From the NCBI RefSeq assembly GCF_021740465.1, contig NZ_JAIOZR010000014.1:1-53563 (forward strand): a stretch of DNA of 53,563 nt, in the 5' to 3' direction. Of this stretch, positions 34,255 to 43,301 are shown in pieces. The notes beneath the pieces are model-generated. The model ran no database searches and had not been told where the DNA came from. It saw only the letters and a program-made list of their open reading frames with translations. The DNA is from Chlorobium sp. Its GTDB lineage: Bacteria > Bacteroidota > Chlorobiia > Chlorobiales > Chlorobiaceae. The translations under genes and the position numbers were made by a program. Every line of letters starts with the position of its first letter. Position 1 is the stretch's first letter.

Positions 34255-35118
34255 TCACTTCCTCATGCCCCATAAAAACCTGACAACCCCGATAATCGCC
34301 GCGCCGGCAATGAGAAACGGCCAGAGGGAGATTGCTCCGAGCAGGAACGAGAGAAAGTTGTTCCAGCCTTCGCTGAAGGCCACGCCGAAACGGGAGGTGA
34401 AACCCTGCATTTCGGGCTTGAGCTGGTAGAAGGTGAGGGTGAGGGTACTGAGGCCGATACGGTTCCGGAGGTATTTGAGGCGGCCTTCGAGCGATTCTAT
34501 TTCAGCGCGTACCTCTGAGATGTATTTCTCGGTTTCAAGCACGTCGCGCACCGAAGCGGCTTTTGCAAGCAGGGCGATATAGCGTTCCTCGGTGGCTTTC
34601 TTGACCCTGAGCCGCTGGGAGACGTCGATGAACTCCTCGGTCACGTCGGTAGCGGTTATCGACTTGCTGTCGAACCGCGTCACGCCTTTTTCGAGGTCGC
34701 CGAGAAAGGCGTCGAACCTGTCGGCGGGAATGCGGAGCGTCATGCGCTGCTCAATGCGGTCCGAGCCCTTGTTCTGCTCGTCATTGGAAACGTATGCCTT
34801 GTGACGCCGGACAAGGCTCTCTATCCATGTTTTCGTTTTTTTGAGATCGGAGGTTTCGAAGACGGCCTGCCCTTCGCGAATGATCTGCTGGGCGACCTGC
34901 GGGATAGCGGCCGGTTGCGTCGATCCGGCGCTGCCTTCTTCGACTGCGACCTCGGGGGAGGGTGCCGCAGGCGCCTCAGCTGCGACCCTGCTCTCCACTG
35001 CCGATCCGGCTGCCGGCATGTCGGACGGCGCAGCCTCGTACTGCTTGCCCTCTGTGCTGCAGGCCGTCATGACAAGCAGGAGAAGCAGGCTGAAAAGATA
35101 TCTGAATGGTGTTTTCAT
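34255..35118 (-). CDS. DUF4349-domain lipoprotein
   Basis: A protein of 287 residues with a lipobox (LLVMTAC, Cys about 20), then an A/E/P-rich linker to about residue 75. The DUF4349 domain follows: EGQAVFETSDLKKTKTWIE, LRIPADRFDAFLGDLEKG, TDVTEEFIDVSQRLRVKKAT, a coiled coil, and a C-terminal membrane helix (LWPFLIAGAAIIGVVRFLW). A lipid anchor plus a C-terminal helix places it across the periplasm. The role of DUF4349 proteins is unknown. It probably heads or stands apart from the DUF3307-SatD pair, since they are separated by under 60 nt on the same strand. Confidence 0.8.
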   Translation of the reverse strand: MKTPFRYLFSLLLLLVMTACSTEGKQYEAAPSDMPAAGSAVESRVAAEAPAAPSPEVAVEEGSAGSTQPAAIPQVAQQIIREGQAVFETSDLKKTKTWIESLVRRHKAYVSNDEQNKGSDRIEQRMTLRIPADRFDAFLGDLEKGVTRFDSKSITATDVTEEFIDVSQRLRVKKATEERYIALLAKAASVRDVLETEKYISEVRAEIESLEGRLKYLRNRIGLSTLTLTFYQLKPEMQGFTSRFGVAFSEGWNNFLSFLLGAISLWPFLIAGAAIIGVVRFLWGMRK

Positions 35119-35174
35119 ATCGGAGAAGAGGCAATTATTTGGTTATCGGAAGTATTTCCGGTTCACGGGCATAT

Positions 35175-35861
35175 TCAGAGCCCCATCGCATACTGAGTGA
35201 GCGACGAAAGGGCGATGGCAATCGAGAAGCTCAGCAATGTACCGATGATAATGTATTCGGCCTGTTTCTGTTTTTTGGCTTCTTCGAAACGCAGAATCGA
35301 TTTTGCCGCGACGAGAAATCCGATGCCCTCGGGTTGTCCGATCATCGAGAGCAGGAAAATCAAGGCGCGTTCCAGGTAACCGATATACTTGCCGCCGCCG
35401 GGCAGCCCGTCGAAATCCAGATTATTGTTGCGAAGAAGGTCGCCACAAAAATAGGCTACAGGAAAGCCGCCGCCTCTGACGACGGCAAAAAAACCGGCGA
35501 CTTCGACGATATGCCGGTATCCGATTCCCGTAAATTCCGGAATAATACTGTTCTGAACCAGTAACCAGGCGAGGATCAGGAGGCTCATGAGATGCAGTGC
35601 CTGATCGATGAGAAACATGTTCAGCCCCTCCCGCAAATACCGCTGTTTGAACAGGTCGATCGCACCGTGGGCGAGCATGACGAAGAGAGGTACCTGCCAG
35701 CAGCCTGGAGACTGCAGCAGCAGCCAGGCAAGCAGCCCGTGAATTGCCGCATGCAGCAGCATGGGAAGCGGCTGCCGTTTGTTCCTTGCCATACGATCGG
35801 GCTGAAAAACAAAATCCCCAAGTATATGAGCGGATATGAGTATGACGGCGATCTTTTCCAT
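35175..35861 (-). CDS. DUF3307 membrane protein
   Basis: About 228 residues and six or so hydrophobic segments. It starts with the conserved pattern ILISAHILGDFVFQPDRMA, then LLHAAIHGLLAWLLL, MLAHGAIDLFKQRY and a C-terminal membrane part ending ILLSFSIAIALSSL. These histidine- and aspartate-containing helices (H-x-x-G-D-F, H-x-x-I-D) define DUF3307. The ATG at 35861 is chosen because the conserved H-I-L-G-D-F-V should lie about 10 residues in; in-frame codons extend to 35963. It pairs with the SatD-like gene on the same strand. Confidence 0.75.
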   Translation of the reverse strand: MEKIAVILISAHILGDFVFQPDRMARNKRQPLPMLLHAAIHGLLAWLLLQSPGCWQVPLFVMLAHGAIDLFKQRYLREGLNMFLIDQALHLMSLLILAWLLVQNSIIPEFTGIGYRHIVEVAGFFAVVRGGGFPVAYFCGDLLRNNNLDFDGLPGGGKYIGYLERALIFLLSMIGQPEGIGFLVAAKSILRFEEAKKQKQAEYIIIGTLLSFSIAIALSSLTQYAMGL

Positions 35862-35885
35862 GTGACTGATGGGCATTTTTAAAGC

Positions 35886-35951
35886 TATACTCGCGCTTCT
35901 TTTTGGAGCTTGATTCTTTGATCGCTCATCACACTTTTTTTTGAGATGCCC
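35886..35951. repeat. Right-half copy of the MITE-like element
   Basis: The stretch from TATACTCG to the terminal GAGATGCCC matches the right 65 bp of the 40514-40684 element, including the terminal inverted repeat. The left half is missing. It lies between the DUF3307 and SatD-like genes. Confidence 0.7.
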
Positions 35952-36022
35952 TTCGTTGTTCATCCGACAGGAGAAGGCATGAAATGCAAATCCGTAAGCT
36001 TTCTTTTGCTATTTGCAAACCA

Positions 36023-36712
36023 TCAGGCTTGCAGATATCCGGCAATCTTCTCTTCCAACCGCGCCAGCACGTCGTGCACCGTGCTCCAATGCGCTCTCGA
36101 CAACGAATCGCCTATTGCCTGCCGCGAAGGAACAGCGTCCTGTTTTGCAAGCAGATAATCAGCGGTTTCAACCTGCGTTTTCCCGAGAAGCGCTGCCGAT
36201 ACCGCACCGGATTCGACTGGAGTCCAGTCGGTAACCACGCAGTCGAGAAGCGGTACGACACCGAGCGAAACGTCATGCCAGCCGTCCGGCTCCCCAAATG
36301 ATCCATCGAAAGCGAAATGTGCGTTTTTCATACCGTCCAGACCCCTGCCTGAAAGGGTAAATGCGAGACCTCGCGAATCGGATATCCGGTTTTCCGCCAC
36401 GAAATCGACGGAACCGATGCCGATTGAGATGCGGGTATCGAACTTGATGCCGGCACTGGACTTCATTTTGAGTATGCAACGAAGAAAAAGGGCGGACCTG
36501 AAAGCAAAAACAGGATTATTCAGCAGGAGTTGCCAGCTGTCGTGCCGGAAGGTATCCATTTCTTTGTGGATTGCTCCGGGATAAACCGCATTGAATGCAG
36601 CGGCAGCGGATTTCAGCTCGTCCATGGCCTCCCGGCTCTGATCGCTTGTCAGTCGCGACGACTTGACCAGATCGCCGGTCAGAACGGCATGGATATTTCC
36701 GGTAACGATCAT
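36023..36712 (-). CDS. SatD-family protein
   Basis: About 229 residues. The opening IHAVLTGDLVKSSRLT, the central DTRISIGIGSVDFV and the following SDSRGLAFTLSGRGLD match the SatD family, which looks like a nucleotide-cyclase-type fold without clear catalytic residues. A C-terminal helical region (HWSTVHDVLARLEEKIAGYL) may bind nucleic acid. Its function is not established; it was first named from a streptococcal acid-tolerance operon. SatD and DUF3307 genes are, I believe, frequent neighbours. A 9-bp inverted repeat lies 33-60 nt upstream of the start. Confidence 0.65.
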   Translation of the reverse strand: MIVTGNIHAVLTGDLVKSSRLTSDQSREAMDELKSAAAAFNAVYPGAIHKEMDTFRHDSWQLLLNNPVFAFRSALFLRCILKMKSSAGIKFDTRISIGIGSVDFVAENRISDSRGLAFTLSGRGLDGMKNAHFAFDGSFGEPDGWHDVSLGVVPLLDCVVTDWTPVESGAVSAALLGKTQVETADYLLAKQDAVPSRQAIGDSLSRAHWSTVHDVLARLEEKIAGYLQA

Positions 36713-36744
36713 GGCTGCTTGGGAAACTGAATACAACATTTAAA

Positions 36745-36772
36745 CTCTTTTGCTTCAAGATACGCAAAAGAG
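36745..36772. promoter_or_regulatory. Perfect 9-bp inverted repeat upstream of the SatD-like gene
   Basis: CTCTTTTGC and GCAAAAGAG with a 10-nt spacer. The position just upstream of the minus-strand gene and the lack of a T-run suggest an operator rather than a terminator. Confidence 0.45.
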
Positions 36773-36896
36773 ACGATGCTCAAACGCATTCCGGCTGCTG
36801 GAGTATGAGGTGGGGCAGGATGGGGAGCTGAAAGTTGCACGGCCACTCTGTCTTCGCAATTGATCGTGAACAGGGTGGCCGGCGCTCAAAAAAAAA

Positions 36897-37325
36897 TCAG
36901 ACAATCTCGACAAGCTCTATCTCGAAGGTCAACTGCTGGCCCGCAAGCGGATGGTTGGCGTCGAGTGTAACCTCCGTCTCGGACAGATCGACAATCATCA
37001 CGATCGCCTGCTGCCCGTCGGCAAGACCTACCTGAAGCTGCTGGCCGATCTCGAGCTCCATATCGGCAGGAAAGCGCTCGCGTGCGACCGGCGTTACAAG
37101 CTCCCCGCTATGCGGGCCGTAAGCGTCATCCGGCTCGATCACCGTTGTCCGTACCTGTCCGGGTTCCATGCCGAGCACGGCAATATCGAACCCCGGAATG
37201 ACCTGCCCGCCGCCGATGGTGAACTGAAGCGGATCGCGGTTGGCCGACGTATCGAACATGGCGCCGTCGTCGAGCGTGCCGGTGTAATGGACTTTTACGG
37301 TATCTCCCTGTTTGGCTTGAGCCAT
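36897..37325 (-). CDS. SlyD-like FKBP-type peptidyl-prolyl isomerase
   Basis: A protein of 142 residues, usual for the SlyD branch but without its histidine-rich tail. The FKBP core [18 protein letters not shown], the [19 protein letters not shown] segment and [10 protein letters not shown], which enters the inserted IF chaperone flap (residues ~75-125), are all visible. The ATG at 37325 has AAAGGAGAG 5-6 nt upstream, an excellent ribosome site. It catalyses proline isomerisation and assists folding in the cytosol; SlyD proteins also support nickel insertion into hydrogenases, which may matter here because a NiFe hydrogenase is encoded in this window (inference; no His tail). Confidence 0.88.
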   Translation of the reverse strand: MAQAKQGDTVKVHYTGTLDDGAMFDTSANRDPLQFTIGGGQVIPGFDIAVLGMEPGQVRTTVIEPDDAYGPHSGELVTPVARERFPADMELEIGQQLQVGLADGQQAIVMIVDLSETEVTLDANHPLAGQQLTFEIELVEIV

Positions 37326-37462
37326 ATCTACTCTCCTTTTAAAACAATGATCGAAATTTTTCATACGGTGCCGAACCATCACCGGTAGCTATTGTAACAG
37401 CAATGCTCGCGACAGCTTCAAAGCTATGGAAAAAAGAACAAAAAACACACCGGGAAAAACCC

Positions 37463-38560
37463 TCAGGCAATTTCGTCGGCCCCCGCAGCAGCTGCTCCCG
37501 CACCGCTCTGGTCCATTTCCATGCGCACTTTCGGCAGGTCACCAGGGTAGTTCTTTCTGATGTACTCGATCAGCTGTTCACGCACAAGACATCGAAGCTC
37601 CCATATATCAGAGGAATTAGCCGCACTCATGAGCGCCCGAATTTCCACCGATTTGTCCGTTGTATTGGTAACGTGCATCTTCACCACGCGTCCATCCCAA
37701 AATGGTGACGCGGCCACAATACGCTCGAGTTCCCGGCGAATCTGATCGAGGGGAATGGCATAATCGGTGAAAATGAAAACCGTCCCGAGCAGTTCGGACG
37801 AAGTTCTTGTCCAGTTCTCGAAAGGTCGGTCGATAAACCAGGATATCGGAACAATCATACGACGCTGGTCCCAAAGCTGTACGACCACATAGGTGAGCGT
37901 AATCTCCTCGATCCGGCCCCACTCTTTTTCAACAACCACCACATCATCGATCCTTATCGGCTGGGTGATGGCAATCTGAATCCCGGCAATAAGGGTACCG
38001 AGGCTTTTCTGCGCGGCAAAACCGAGAATCACTCCGGCAATACCGGCAGAAGCGAGAATGCTCAGGCCCACCTGACGAACGGTATCGAAGCTCATCAGCA
38101 CTCCCGAAACGGCAAACAGCACAATCAGGACATTGAGGATTTTGCGGGCAAGGCTCACATGCGTCGCGATTTTCCGGGATTCCTCGCTATGAGACGCGGT
38201 TGTCGGATAGTGCTGCAGCATGAACTGCTCGACGACCATGATAAGACGCATCAGCAGCCATGAGAATCCGATGATGGAAACAATAAGCAGGGCATGGCGA
38301 AGCAGCTCCTTGAGATCGGTCGGGATCGGAGAATAGTGCAGCAATGCTCCAAGGCCGATAAGAGCCGTAAAGAGCCTGAAGGGCCAGGCCATCAGTTCAA
38401 AAGGAACACCTCGCTCCTTTATCGACGCCCGGATTCGGGCAATGACCTTTTTGAAAACCGAGTTGGCCAGAAAATAAAAGAGCACGGAAAGCAGAACAAT
38501 CAGCAAGGGCACCAGATAGGTGCCCTGCATGATGTCGCTGAATAATTCGGTTCTATTCAT
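37463..38560 (-). CDS. MscS-family mechanosensitive channel
   Basis: A 365-residue small-conductance mechanosensitive channel homologue. Hydrophobic segments lie at about 15-35, 65-110 and 145-170. The pore helix is GLSILASAGIAGVILGFAAQ with the usual Gly/Ala packing, followed by KSLGTLIAGIQIAITQPIRI leading into the beta domain (VEEITLTYVVVQLWDQRR-like, residue ~225). The C-terminal domain ends about residue 350 with an Ala/Gly-rich tail. Its role is release of solutes on hypo-osmotic shock at the inner membrane. It overlaps nothing and lies 27 nt from the protoporphyrinogen oxidase gene. Confidence 0.9.
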   Translation of the reverse strand: MNRTELFSDIMQGTYLVPLLIVLLSVLFYFLANSVFKKVIARIRASIKERGVPFELMAWPFRLFTALIGLGALLHYSPIPTDLKELLRHALLIVSIIGFSWLLMRLIMVVEQFMLQHYPTTASHSEESRKIATHVSLARKILNVLIVLFAVSGVLMSFDTVRQVGLSILASAGIAGVILGFAAQKSLGTLIAGIQIAITQPIRIDDVVVVEKEWGRIEEITLTYVVVQLWDQRRMIVPISWFIDRPFENWTRTSSELLGTVFIFTDYAIPLDQIRRELERIVAASPFWDGRVVKMHVTNTTDKSVEIRALMSAANSSDIWELRCLVREQLIEYIRKNYPGDLPKVRMEMDQSGAGAAAAGADEIA

Positions 38561-38586
38561 CGGTTCAGATTCTTACGCAGACAAGA

Positions 38587-39780
38587 CTATCCTTTCAGAC
38601 GTTCGTATTCGCTTTTTGAACGAATCACACAATCCTCAATAGCCATACCGCCAAAATAGTTGCCGCAGAGAAGCAGGTTCTTTTTGCCCTGAAGGAGGGT
38701 ATTGGTTTTTTCAAGCCACTGGAAATGGGTCATACGGAGTGAGGGCACCGTATTGATTCTGCTAACACTATGCTCTATTTTCGACATGCTGACGCCAAGA
38801 ACACTGGTAATGCGTTCCCTCTTGGTTTTTTCGTCAAGTCCCGGCATGAAGTGAAAGGCAAACCCGCGGAAGGTATCGTCGGGGACGGTATCGCGGGAGA
38901 CCGCGGAAAAAAACACATCGCCAGGAGAGATCACGGCAGCCACAGGCTTGAGGTTTATATGCTCCTTTCTGGCAATCACCCCGACGGAATCAACCGTAGC
39001 TGCCTTAAGCTGGCCGAGATGATTGGCAATATCGGGATTGACATCCCTGAGCAGGTTCGAGGAGACCGCCGAAGGCATGGCCAGCGCAAGCGTCGAAGCG
39101 ATGAATTCATCGCCGCCTGCGGTTCTGATGAAATACTTTCCGTTTTCAAGCCTCACGCCAAGAACCTCGGTACCGGTAAAAATATTGAGGCCCCTCTGCG
39201 CGGCAATAGCGAAGGCCACGCTTTGCAGTCCATCTTTAAAGGTATAGTTTTTAAGTACATCCTTTCGTTTTTCACGGCTCTTGAACATCATTTCTGCAGG
39301 AAAATCATCGGTCGGCTGCGAAGGCACAGCATTGAAAAAATGGCTGACGACATCTCGGTAGTTGCGTTCTCCCACGATTTTCGAATAATAGGACTTCACG
39401 CTCTGGCCGGTCTTCTTCAGCTTGAAGAGGTTCGGAGCCGACATGAGCAGTTCAGGAATGGCAAGCTGCGAAACGATGGACTTGATCTGGCCGTCGATCA
39501 TGAGTGAAAACGGCACCTTCGCTCTCGGAATGATGGTACCCGTGACTCCGCATCCTTCAATGATATCGAGAAGATTCTGGTAGGAACTGTAACAGGTATG
39601 CGCACCAAGTTCAAGCCAGAAATTTTTTCCGGATGACGCGTATTTCGAAGAAGCGAACGAACCGCCGACCTCGCTGTTTTTTTCAAGCAGTGCGGTCTTC
39701 ATCCCGGATTTGACGCAGTAATAGGCAAGACTTAAACCACTGATACCGCCGCCGACGACAACAACATCATGTTCCTTCAT
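38587..39780 (-). CDS. hemY: FAD-dependent protoporphyrinogen oxidase (HemY type)
   Basis: A flavoprotein of 397 residues. The FAD dinucleotide fold is VVVVGGGISGLSLAYYCVKSG with ALLEKNSEVGGSFAS (residues 6-45). The C-terminal FAD contact LLLCGNYFGGMAIEDCVIRS is near 370. The middle part follows the oxygen-independent-looking short HemY form found in Chlorobi (about 60 residues shorter than many HemY proteins). It converts protoporphyrinogen IX to protoporphyrin IX, a precursor of haem and bacteriochlorophyll. A related amine oxidase cannot be excluded by sequence reading alone. Confidence 0.78.
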   Translation of the reverse strand: MKEHDVVVVGGGISGLSLAYYCVKSGMKTALLEKNSEVGGSFASSKYASSGKNFWLELGAHTCYSSYQNLLDIIEGCGVTGTIIPRAKVPFSLMIDGQIKSIVSQLAIPELLMSAPNLFKLKKTGQSVKSYYSKIVGERNYRDVVSHFFNAVPSQPTDDFPAEMMFKSREKRKDVLKNYTFKDGLQSVAFAIAAQRGLNIFTGTEVLGVRLENGKYFIRTAGGDEFIASTLALAMPSAVSSNLLRDVNPDIANHLGQLKAATVDSVGVIARKEHINLKPVAAVISPGDVFFSAVSRDTVPDDTFRGFAFHFMPGLDEKTKRERITSVLGVSMSKIEHSVSRINTVPSLRMTHFQWLEKTNTLLQGKKNLLLCGNYFGGMAIEDCVIRSKSEYERLKG

Positions 39781-39968
39781 GGCAGAAAAAAATTCATAGG
39801 ATAAAAAAAAACTGACGGGGCCGGGCTGGCTCCGTTACTGAGGCTGTTTCAGGACCAACTTCCTGAACAATTTAGCTAAAACTGAAACCGAAAAGAACTC
39901 TGCTGAAAAAATCGACCGCGTAACAGGGAATAAAGCAGAAACCGCATAACCTCCGAAGAGGAAAACGG

Positions 39969-40496
39969 TTATACCTGCTCTCCACCGTCGCGGTAGTTCT
40001 GTGCATAACGCACATAGTTTTCCGGCGACTCTTCTATATTCCTCCGCTCGGCATCGGTTATCGGACGAATCACCTTGGCCGGTACCCCGGCAACCAGCAT
40101 GCCGGAAGGCACGATAAATCCCTGTTTCACCAGCGAACCCGCAGCAACAACAGAGTAGGGTTCAACCACACAATCGTCAAGCAGCACCGCACCCATTCCG
40201 ATCAGCACATAATCCTTTACCGTGCATGCATGCAGCACCGCGCCATGGCCTATGGTTACGAAGTTGCCGATGACAAGCGGCCCGGTATCGTGTGTAACAT
40301 GCAGGGTTACATTATCCTGCACGCTGCACTTTTCCCCGATGCGTATCGGGCAGACGTCACCCCGCACCACAGCGTTGAACCAGATACTCGACTGAGCACC
40401 GATATGCACATCGCCGATAACAAATGCACCGTCGGTCATGAACACCGACTCGTGAATCCGGGGCCAAACCCCCTTGTAAGGCATTACTTTCCCCAT
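39969..40496 (-). CDS. Gamma-class carbonic anhydrase-like hexapeptide protein
   Basis: A protein of 175 residues with a left-handed beta-helix of hexapeptide repeats (VFMTDGAFVIGDVHIGAQSS onward). The three metal-binding histidines are recognisable in HVTHDTG and GHGAVLHAC near residues 70-92. This fits the YrdA/PaaY/CamH group, which are trimeric, metal-binding and sometimes carbonic anhydrases. Metal-site Arg/Gln partners (RGDVCPIRIG and VQDNVTLH) are present too. Reaction in vivo is unproven. Confidence 0.85.
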   Translation of the reverse strand: MGKVMPYKGVWPRIHESVFMTDGAFVIGDVHIGAQSSIWFNAVVRGDVCPIRIGEKCSVQDNVTLHVTHDTGPLVIGNFVTIGHGAVLHACTVKDYVLIGMGAVLLDDCVVEPYSVVAAGSLVKQGFIVPSGMLVAGVPAKVIRPITDAERRNIEESPENYVRYAQNYRDGGEQV

Positions 40497-40513
40497 GCTG
40501 ATTGACCTGATAA

Positions 40514-40684
40514 GGGCATCTCCAAAAAGGTATTACGTGCCGAAATCGCTGCGTTGACAGGTGCTCGAAATCCTCATGTACTACATGCACACTCCAGATT
40601 CTCCGCTCCGTCCGCTTTTCAATACTCGAGCTCCTTTATGGAGCCTGAATTCTTTGATCGCTCATTGCACTTTTTAGAGAGCCC
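40514..40684. mobile_element. MITE-like non-coding element with terminal inverted repeats
   Basis: 171 bp beginning GGGCATCTCCAAAAAG and ending CTTTTTAGAGAGCCC; the two ends are imperfect inverted repeats of about 15 bp. It encodes nothing and contains inner words repeated elsewhere in the window (TTTGATCGCTCAT). Partial copies lie at 35886-35951 and 30533-30566. No clear target duplication can be assigned. Confidence 0.65.
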
Positions 40685-40754
40685 ATTAATTGTAAATTAG
40701 ATATCATAGAAACAGTATAGCAAAATAGCGGTTAAGACATTCACATCGTAAGGC

Positions 40755-41489
40755 ATGAAATCGACACTGGGCTGCAGCGGGCTTAAAAAAATCTACAACA
40801 AGCGCGAAGTTGTAAAAAGCTCGACGCTTGAAGTCAAACAGGGTGAAATCGTAGGGCTCCTGGGGCCCAACGGTGCAGGCAAAACCACCACCTTTTACAT
40901 GATTGTTGGGCTTGTACGCCCTGACGGAGGAAAGGTAATGCTTGACGGAGCGGAAATCACCGGTCTGCCCATGTACAAGCGCGCCCGGCTCGGCATCGGC
41001 TATCTGCCGCAGGAAGCCTCGGTGTTCCGCAAGATGACCGTTGAAGAGAACATCCTCAGCGTGCTTGAATTCACATCCCTTTCAAAAGCCGAACAGCACG
41101 AGAAAACCGAAAAAATGCTCGAAGACCTCGGCATTGCCCATATCCGAAAAAGCATGGGCTACGCACTCTCCGGAGGAGAACGCCGCCGTACGGAAATCGC
41201 CAGGGCTCTGGCGCTCGACCCGAAATTCATTCTGCTCGATGAACCGTTTGCCGGAGTTGATCCTATTGCCGTTGAAGATATTCAGCAGATTGTGCAGGAT
41301 CTCGTAAAACGCAACATCGGAGTGCTCATCACCGACCATAACGTCCACGAAACCCTCTCCATCACCAACCACGCCTACCTGCTTTTCGACGGAAGCATTT
41401 TCATGCAGGGCACCCCGCAGGAGATCGCCGACAGCCCCGAAGCCCGCAAGCACTACCTTGGCGAAAAGTTCACCCTCGAGCGATACTGA
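40755..41489 (+). CDS. lptB: LPS export ABC transporter ATPase LptB
   Basis: A 244-residue ATPase driving lipopolysaccharide transport from the inner membrane through LptFG. Walker [20 protein letters not shown] is near residue 38, followed by the LptB-specific [20 protein letters not shown]. Signature [15 protein letters not shown] is near 140, Walker [14 protein letters not shown] near 160, and the switch histidine is in TDHNVHETL. Length and motifs match closely. It stands as a single gene here, just after the MITE-like element. Confidence 0.95.
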   Translation: MKSTLGCSGLKKIYNKREVVKSSTLEVKQGEIVGLLGPNGAGKTTTFYMIVGLVRPDGGKVMLDGAEITGLPMYKRARLGIGYLPQEASVFRKMTVEENILSVLEFTSLSKAEQHEKTEKMLEDLGIAHIRKSMGYALSGGERRRTEIARALALDPKFILLDEPFAGVDPIAVEDIQQIVQDLVKRNIGVLITDHNVHETLSITNHAYLLFDGSIFMQGTPQEIADSPEARKHYLGEKFTLERY

Positions 41490-41634
41490 GCACCCGGGAA
41501 CGGAAGCGCCGTCGTTAATCTCCTCCCAGGAATTAAAAGAACCTTTCTCTTGTTTTTAAAGCAACAGGCCGTTGCCGCTGGAAAGGCAGCGTTCGGATTT
41601 TCTGTTCTTAACCTGCCGGAGGGCGCATAACGCC

Positions 41635-43143
41635 ATGAAACTTCTTCTTATCTACCCTGAATTTCCGGACACCTTCTGGAGCTTCAAGCATGCACTCAAA
41701 TTCGTCAGGAAAAGCGCTTCGCTTCCGCCGCTCGGCCTTGTAACCGTAGCCGCCATGCTTCCCGAAAGCTGGGAGCAGCGGCTTGTCGACCTGAACGTCC
41801 GTTCACTGAAACAGGACGATCTCGACTGGGCCGATATGGTCTTTATCAGCGCCATGGGAGTTCAGCAGAAATCCGCCCGTGAAGTGATCGCCCTATGCAG
41901 GATTGCAGGAGTAACCGTGGTAGCCGGCGGCCCGCTCTTTACCACCGGACATGAACAGTTTGGCGAAGTCGATCACTTTGTGCTGAATGAAGCCGAACTG
42001 ACCCTGCCGCTTTTTATCGAGGATCTGAAAAACGGGTGCGCGAAAAAGCTCTATACTACCGGAGAGTTCCCCGATATAACCCGGACGCCGGCGCCGAAAT
42101 GGGAACTGCTCGATATGCAGAAATACGCCTCGATGGCCATACAGTTTTCACGCGGCTGCCCCTACCAATGCGATTTCTGCAATGTCACCACCCTTTTCGG
42201 CCATAAAATCCGCACCAAAACCAGCAGGCAGATCATAACCGAGCTTGAAAGACTCAGAAGCATGAACTGGCGTGACAGCGTCTTTTTTGTGGACGACAAC
42301 TTCATCGCCCACAAATCGTACCTGAAAAAAGAGCTGCTTCCCGAACTGATAGCATGGAGAGAGTCGAACGGCGTCTCGACGAAGTTCTATACCGAATGCT
42401 CCATCAATCTGGCCGACGACACCGAACTGATGGATCTTATGGTTCGCGCTGGATTCAACCAGGTTTTTATCGGCATCGAAACCCCCGATGATAAAGCGCT
42501 GCAGGCATGCGGTAAACAGCACAACACGTCGCGAGACATGCTGGAGAACATCCGGCGAATCCAGAGCGCCGGTATAGAGGTTCAGGGCGGATTCATTGTC
42601 GGTTTCGACAGCGATACCCCGTCGATTTTCCAGAAACAGATCGAGTTCATCCAGAAAAGCGGAATCGTAACCGCCATGGTCGGCATCCTGCAGGCCCTGC
42701 CCGGCACTCGGCTCTACGAACGCATGCAAAGCGAAGGACGGCTGCTCGAAAACTCCAGCGGCGACAACGCCGACAGCAACACCAACATCATCCCGAGAAT
42801 GGACGCCGAGATGCTGAAAAAAGGGTATCGGGAAATGATGAACCACCTCTACACCCCGAAATACTACTACAGGCGAATCCGTACACTACTGGAGGAATAC
42901 AGGGTGCCGGCCGGCCAGATCGGAAGCAGGTTCAGAATGAGCCAGCTGATGGCTTTTGCCCGCTCAACGGTGTTGCTCGGCATCATCGGAAAAGAGCGGT
43001 TCCAATACTGGAAAATACTGATTTGGACATTCTTCAACCGCCAGCAGTCGCTGCCGCTTGCCGTAACGCTGGCCATTTACGGGCACCATTTCCGCAAGGT
43101 CTGCCGTCTGCACCTTAAAGATGCCCGGCGCGCTGCAGGATAA
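41635..43143 (+). CDS. B12-binding radical SAM protein (BchQ/BchR/HpnP-like, DUF4070)
   Basis: About 502 residues. The N-terminal cobalamin-binding domain (to about 140) includes LPPLGLVTVAAMLPESW and ADMVFISAMGVQQKS. The radical SAM domain has the cluster motif C-x3-C-x2-C in RGCPYQCDFCNVTTLFG near residue 173 and IGIETPDDKAL. A DUF4070-type C terminus follows (LQALPGTRLYERM, then YRRIRTLLEEYRVP). The family contains methylases of bacteriochlorophyll side chains (BchQ, BchR) and hopanoids (HpnP). In a green sulfur bacterium a tetrapyrrole methylase is most likely, but which one cannot be told. The start is the ATG at 41635, which has GGAGG upstream. Confidence 0.82.
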   Translation: MKLLLIYPEFPDTFWSFKHALKFVRKSASLPPLGLVTVAAMLPESWEQRLVDLNVRSLKQDDLDWADMVFISAMGVQQKSAREVIALCRIAGVTVVAGGPLFTTGHEQFGEVDHFVLNEAELTLPLFIEDLKNGCAKKLYTTGEFPDITRTPAPKWELLDMQKYASMAIQFSRGCPYQCDFCNVTTLFGHKIRTKTSRQIITELERLRSMNWRDSVFFVDDNFIAHKSYLKKELLPELIAWRESNGVSTKFYTECSINLADDTELMDLMVRAGFNQVFIGIETPDDKALQACGKQHNTSRDMLENIRRIQSAGIEVQGGFIVGFDSDTPSIFQKQIEFIQKSGIVTAMVGILQALPGTRLYERMQSEGRLLENSSGDNADSNTNIIPRMDAEMLKKGYREMMNHLYTPKYYYRRIRTLLEEYRVPAGQIGSRFRMSQLMAFARSTVLLGIIGKERFQYWKILIWTFFNRQQSLPLAVTLAIYGHHFRKVCRLHLKDARRAAG

Positions 43144-43164
43144 CCTGTCCGGATTATTTTCCGT

Positions 43165-43193
43165 TTGTTTTATGAAAAAATAAAAGGTATAAT
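43165..43193 (+). promoter_or_regulatory. Promoter of the RRM protein gene
   Basis: TTGTTT (-35), a 17-nt spacer and a consensus TATAAT (-10). The leader is about 100 nt and contains palindromes CCAACAGTTGG (43205-43215) and GAAAGCTTTC (43219-43228). Confidence 0.6.
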
Positions 43194-43301
43194 AATTTGT
43201 TAGGCCAACAGTTGGTCTGAAAGCTTTCAAGTGATTTGTGCTTTTGGTTATTTGACAGCCTTTCTCTTTTTGATCAAAGCACGAATTACTATGCTACAAG
43301 T

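Noticed and set aside
36830-36896. Terminator after the FKBP gene
   Set aside because: A GGCCAC/GTGGCC hairpin exists, but on the minus strand the T-run comes before, not after, the stem.
39781-39968. Terminator or riboswitch between protoporphyrinogen oxidase and carbonic anhydrase genes
   Set aside because: Only weak inverted words (ATAACC/GGTTAT) without a T-run.
41490-41634. Cobalamin riboswitch before the B12-radical SAM gene
   Set aside because: The gap is only 145 nt and I see no B12-box-like sequence (GCCACTG type).
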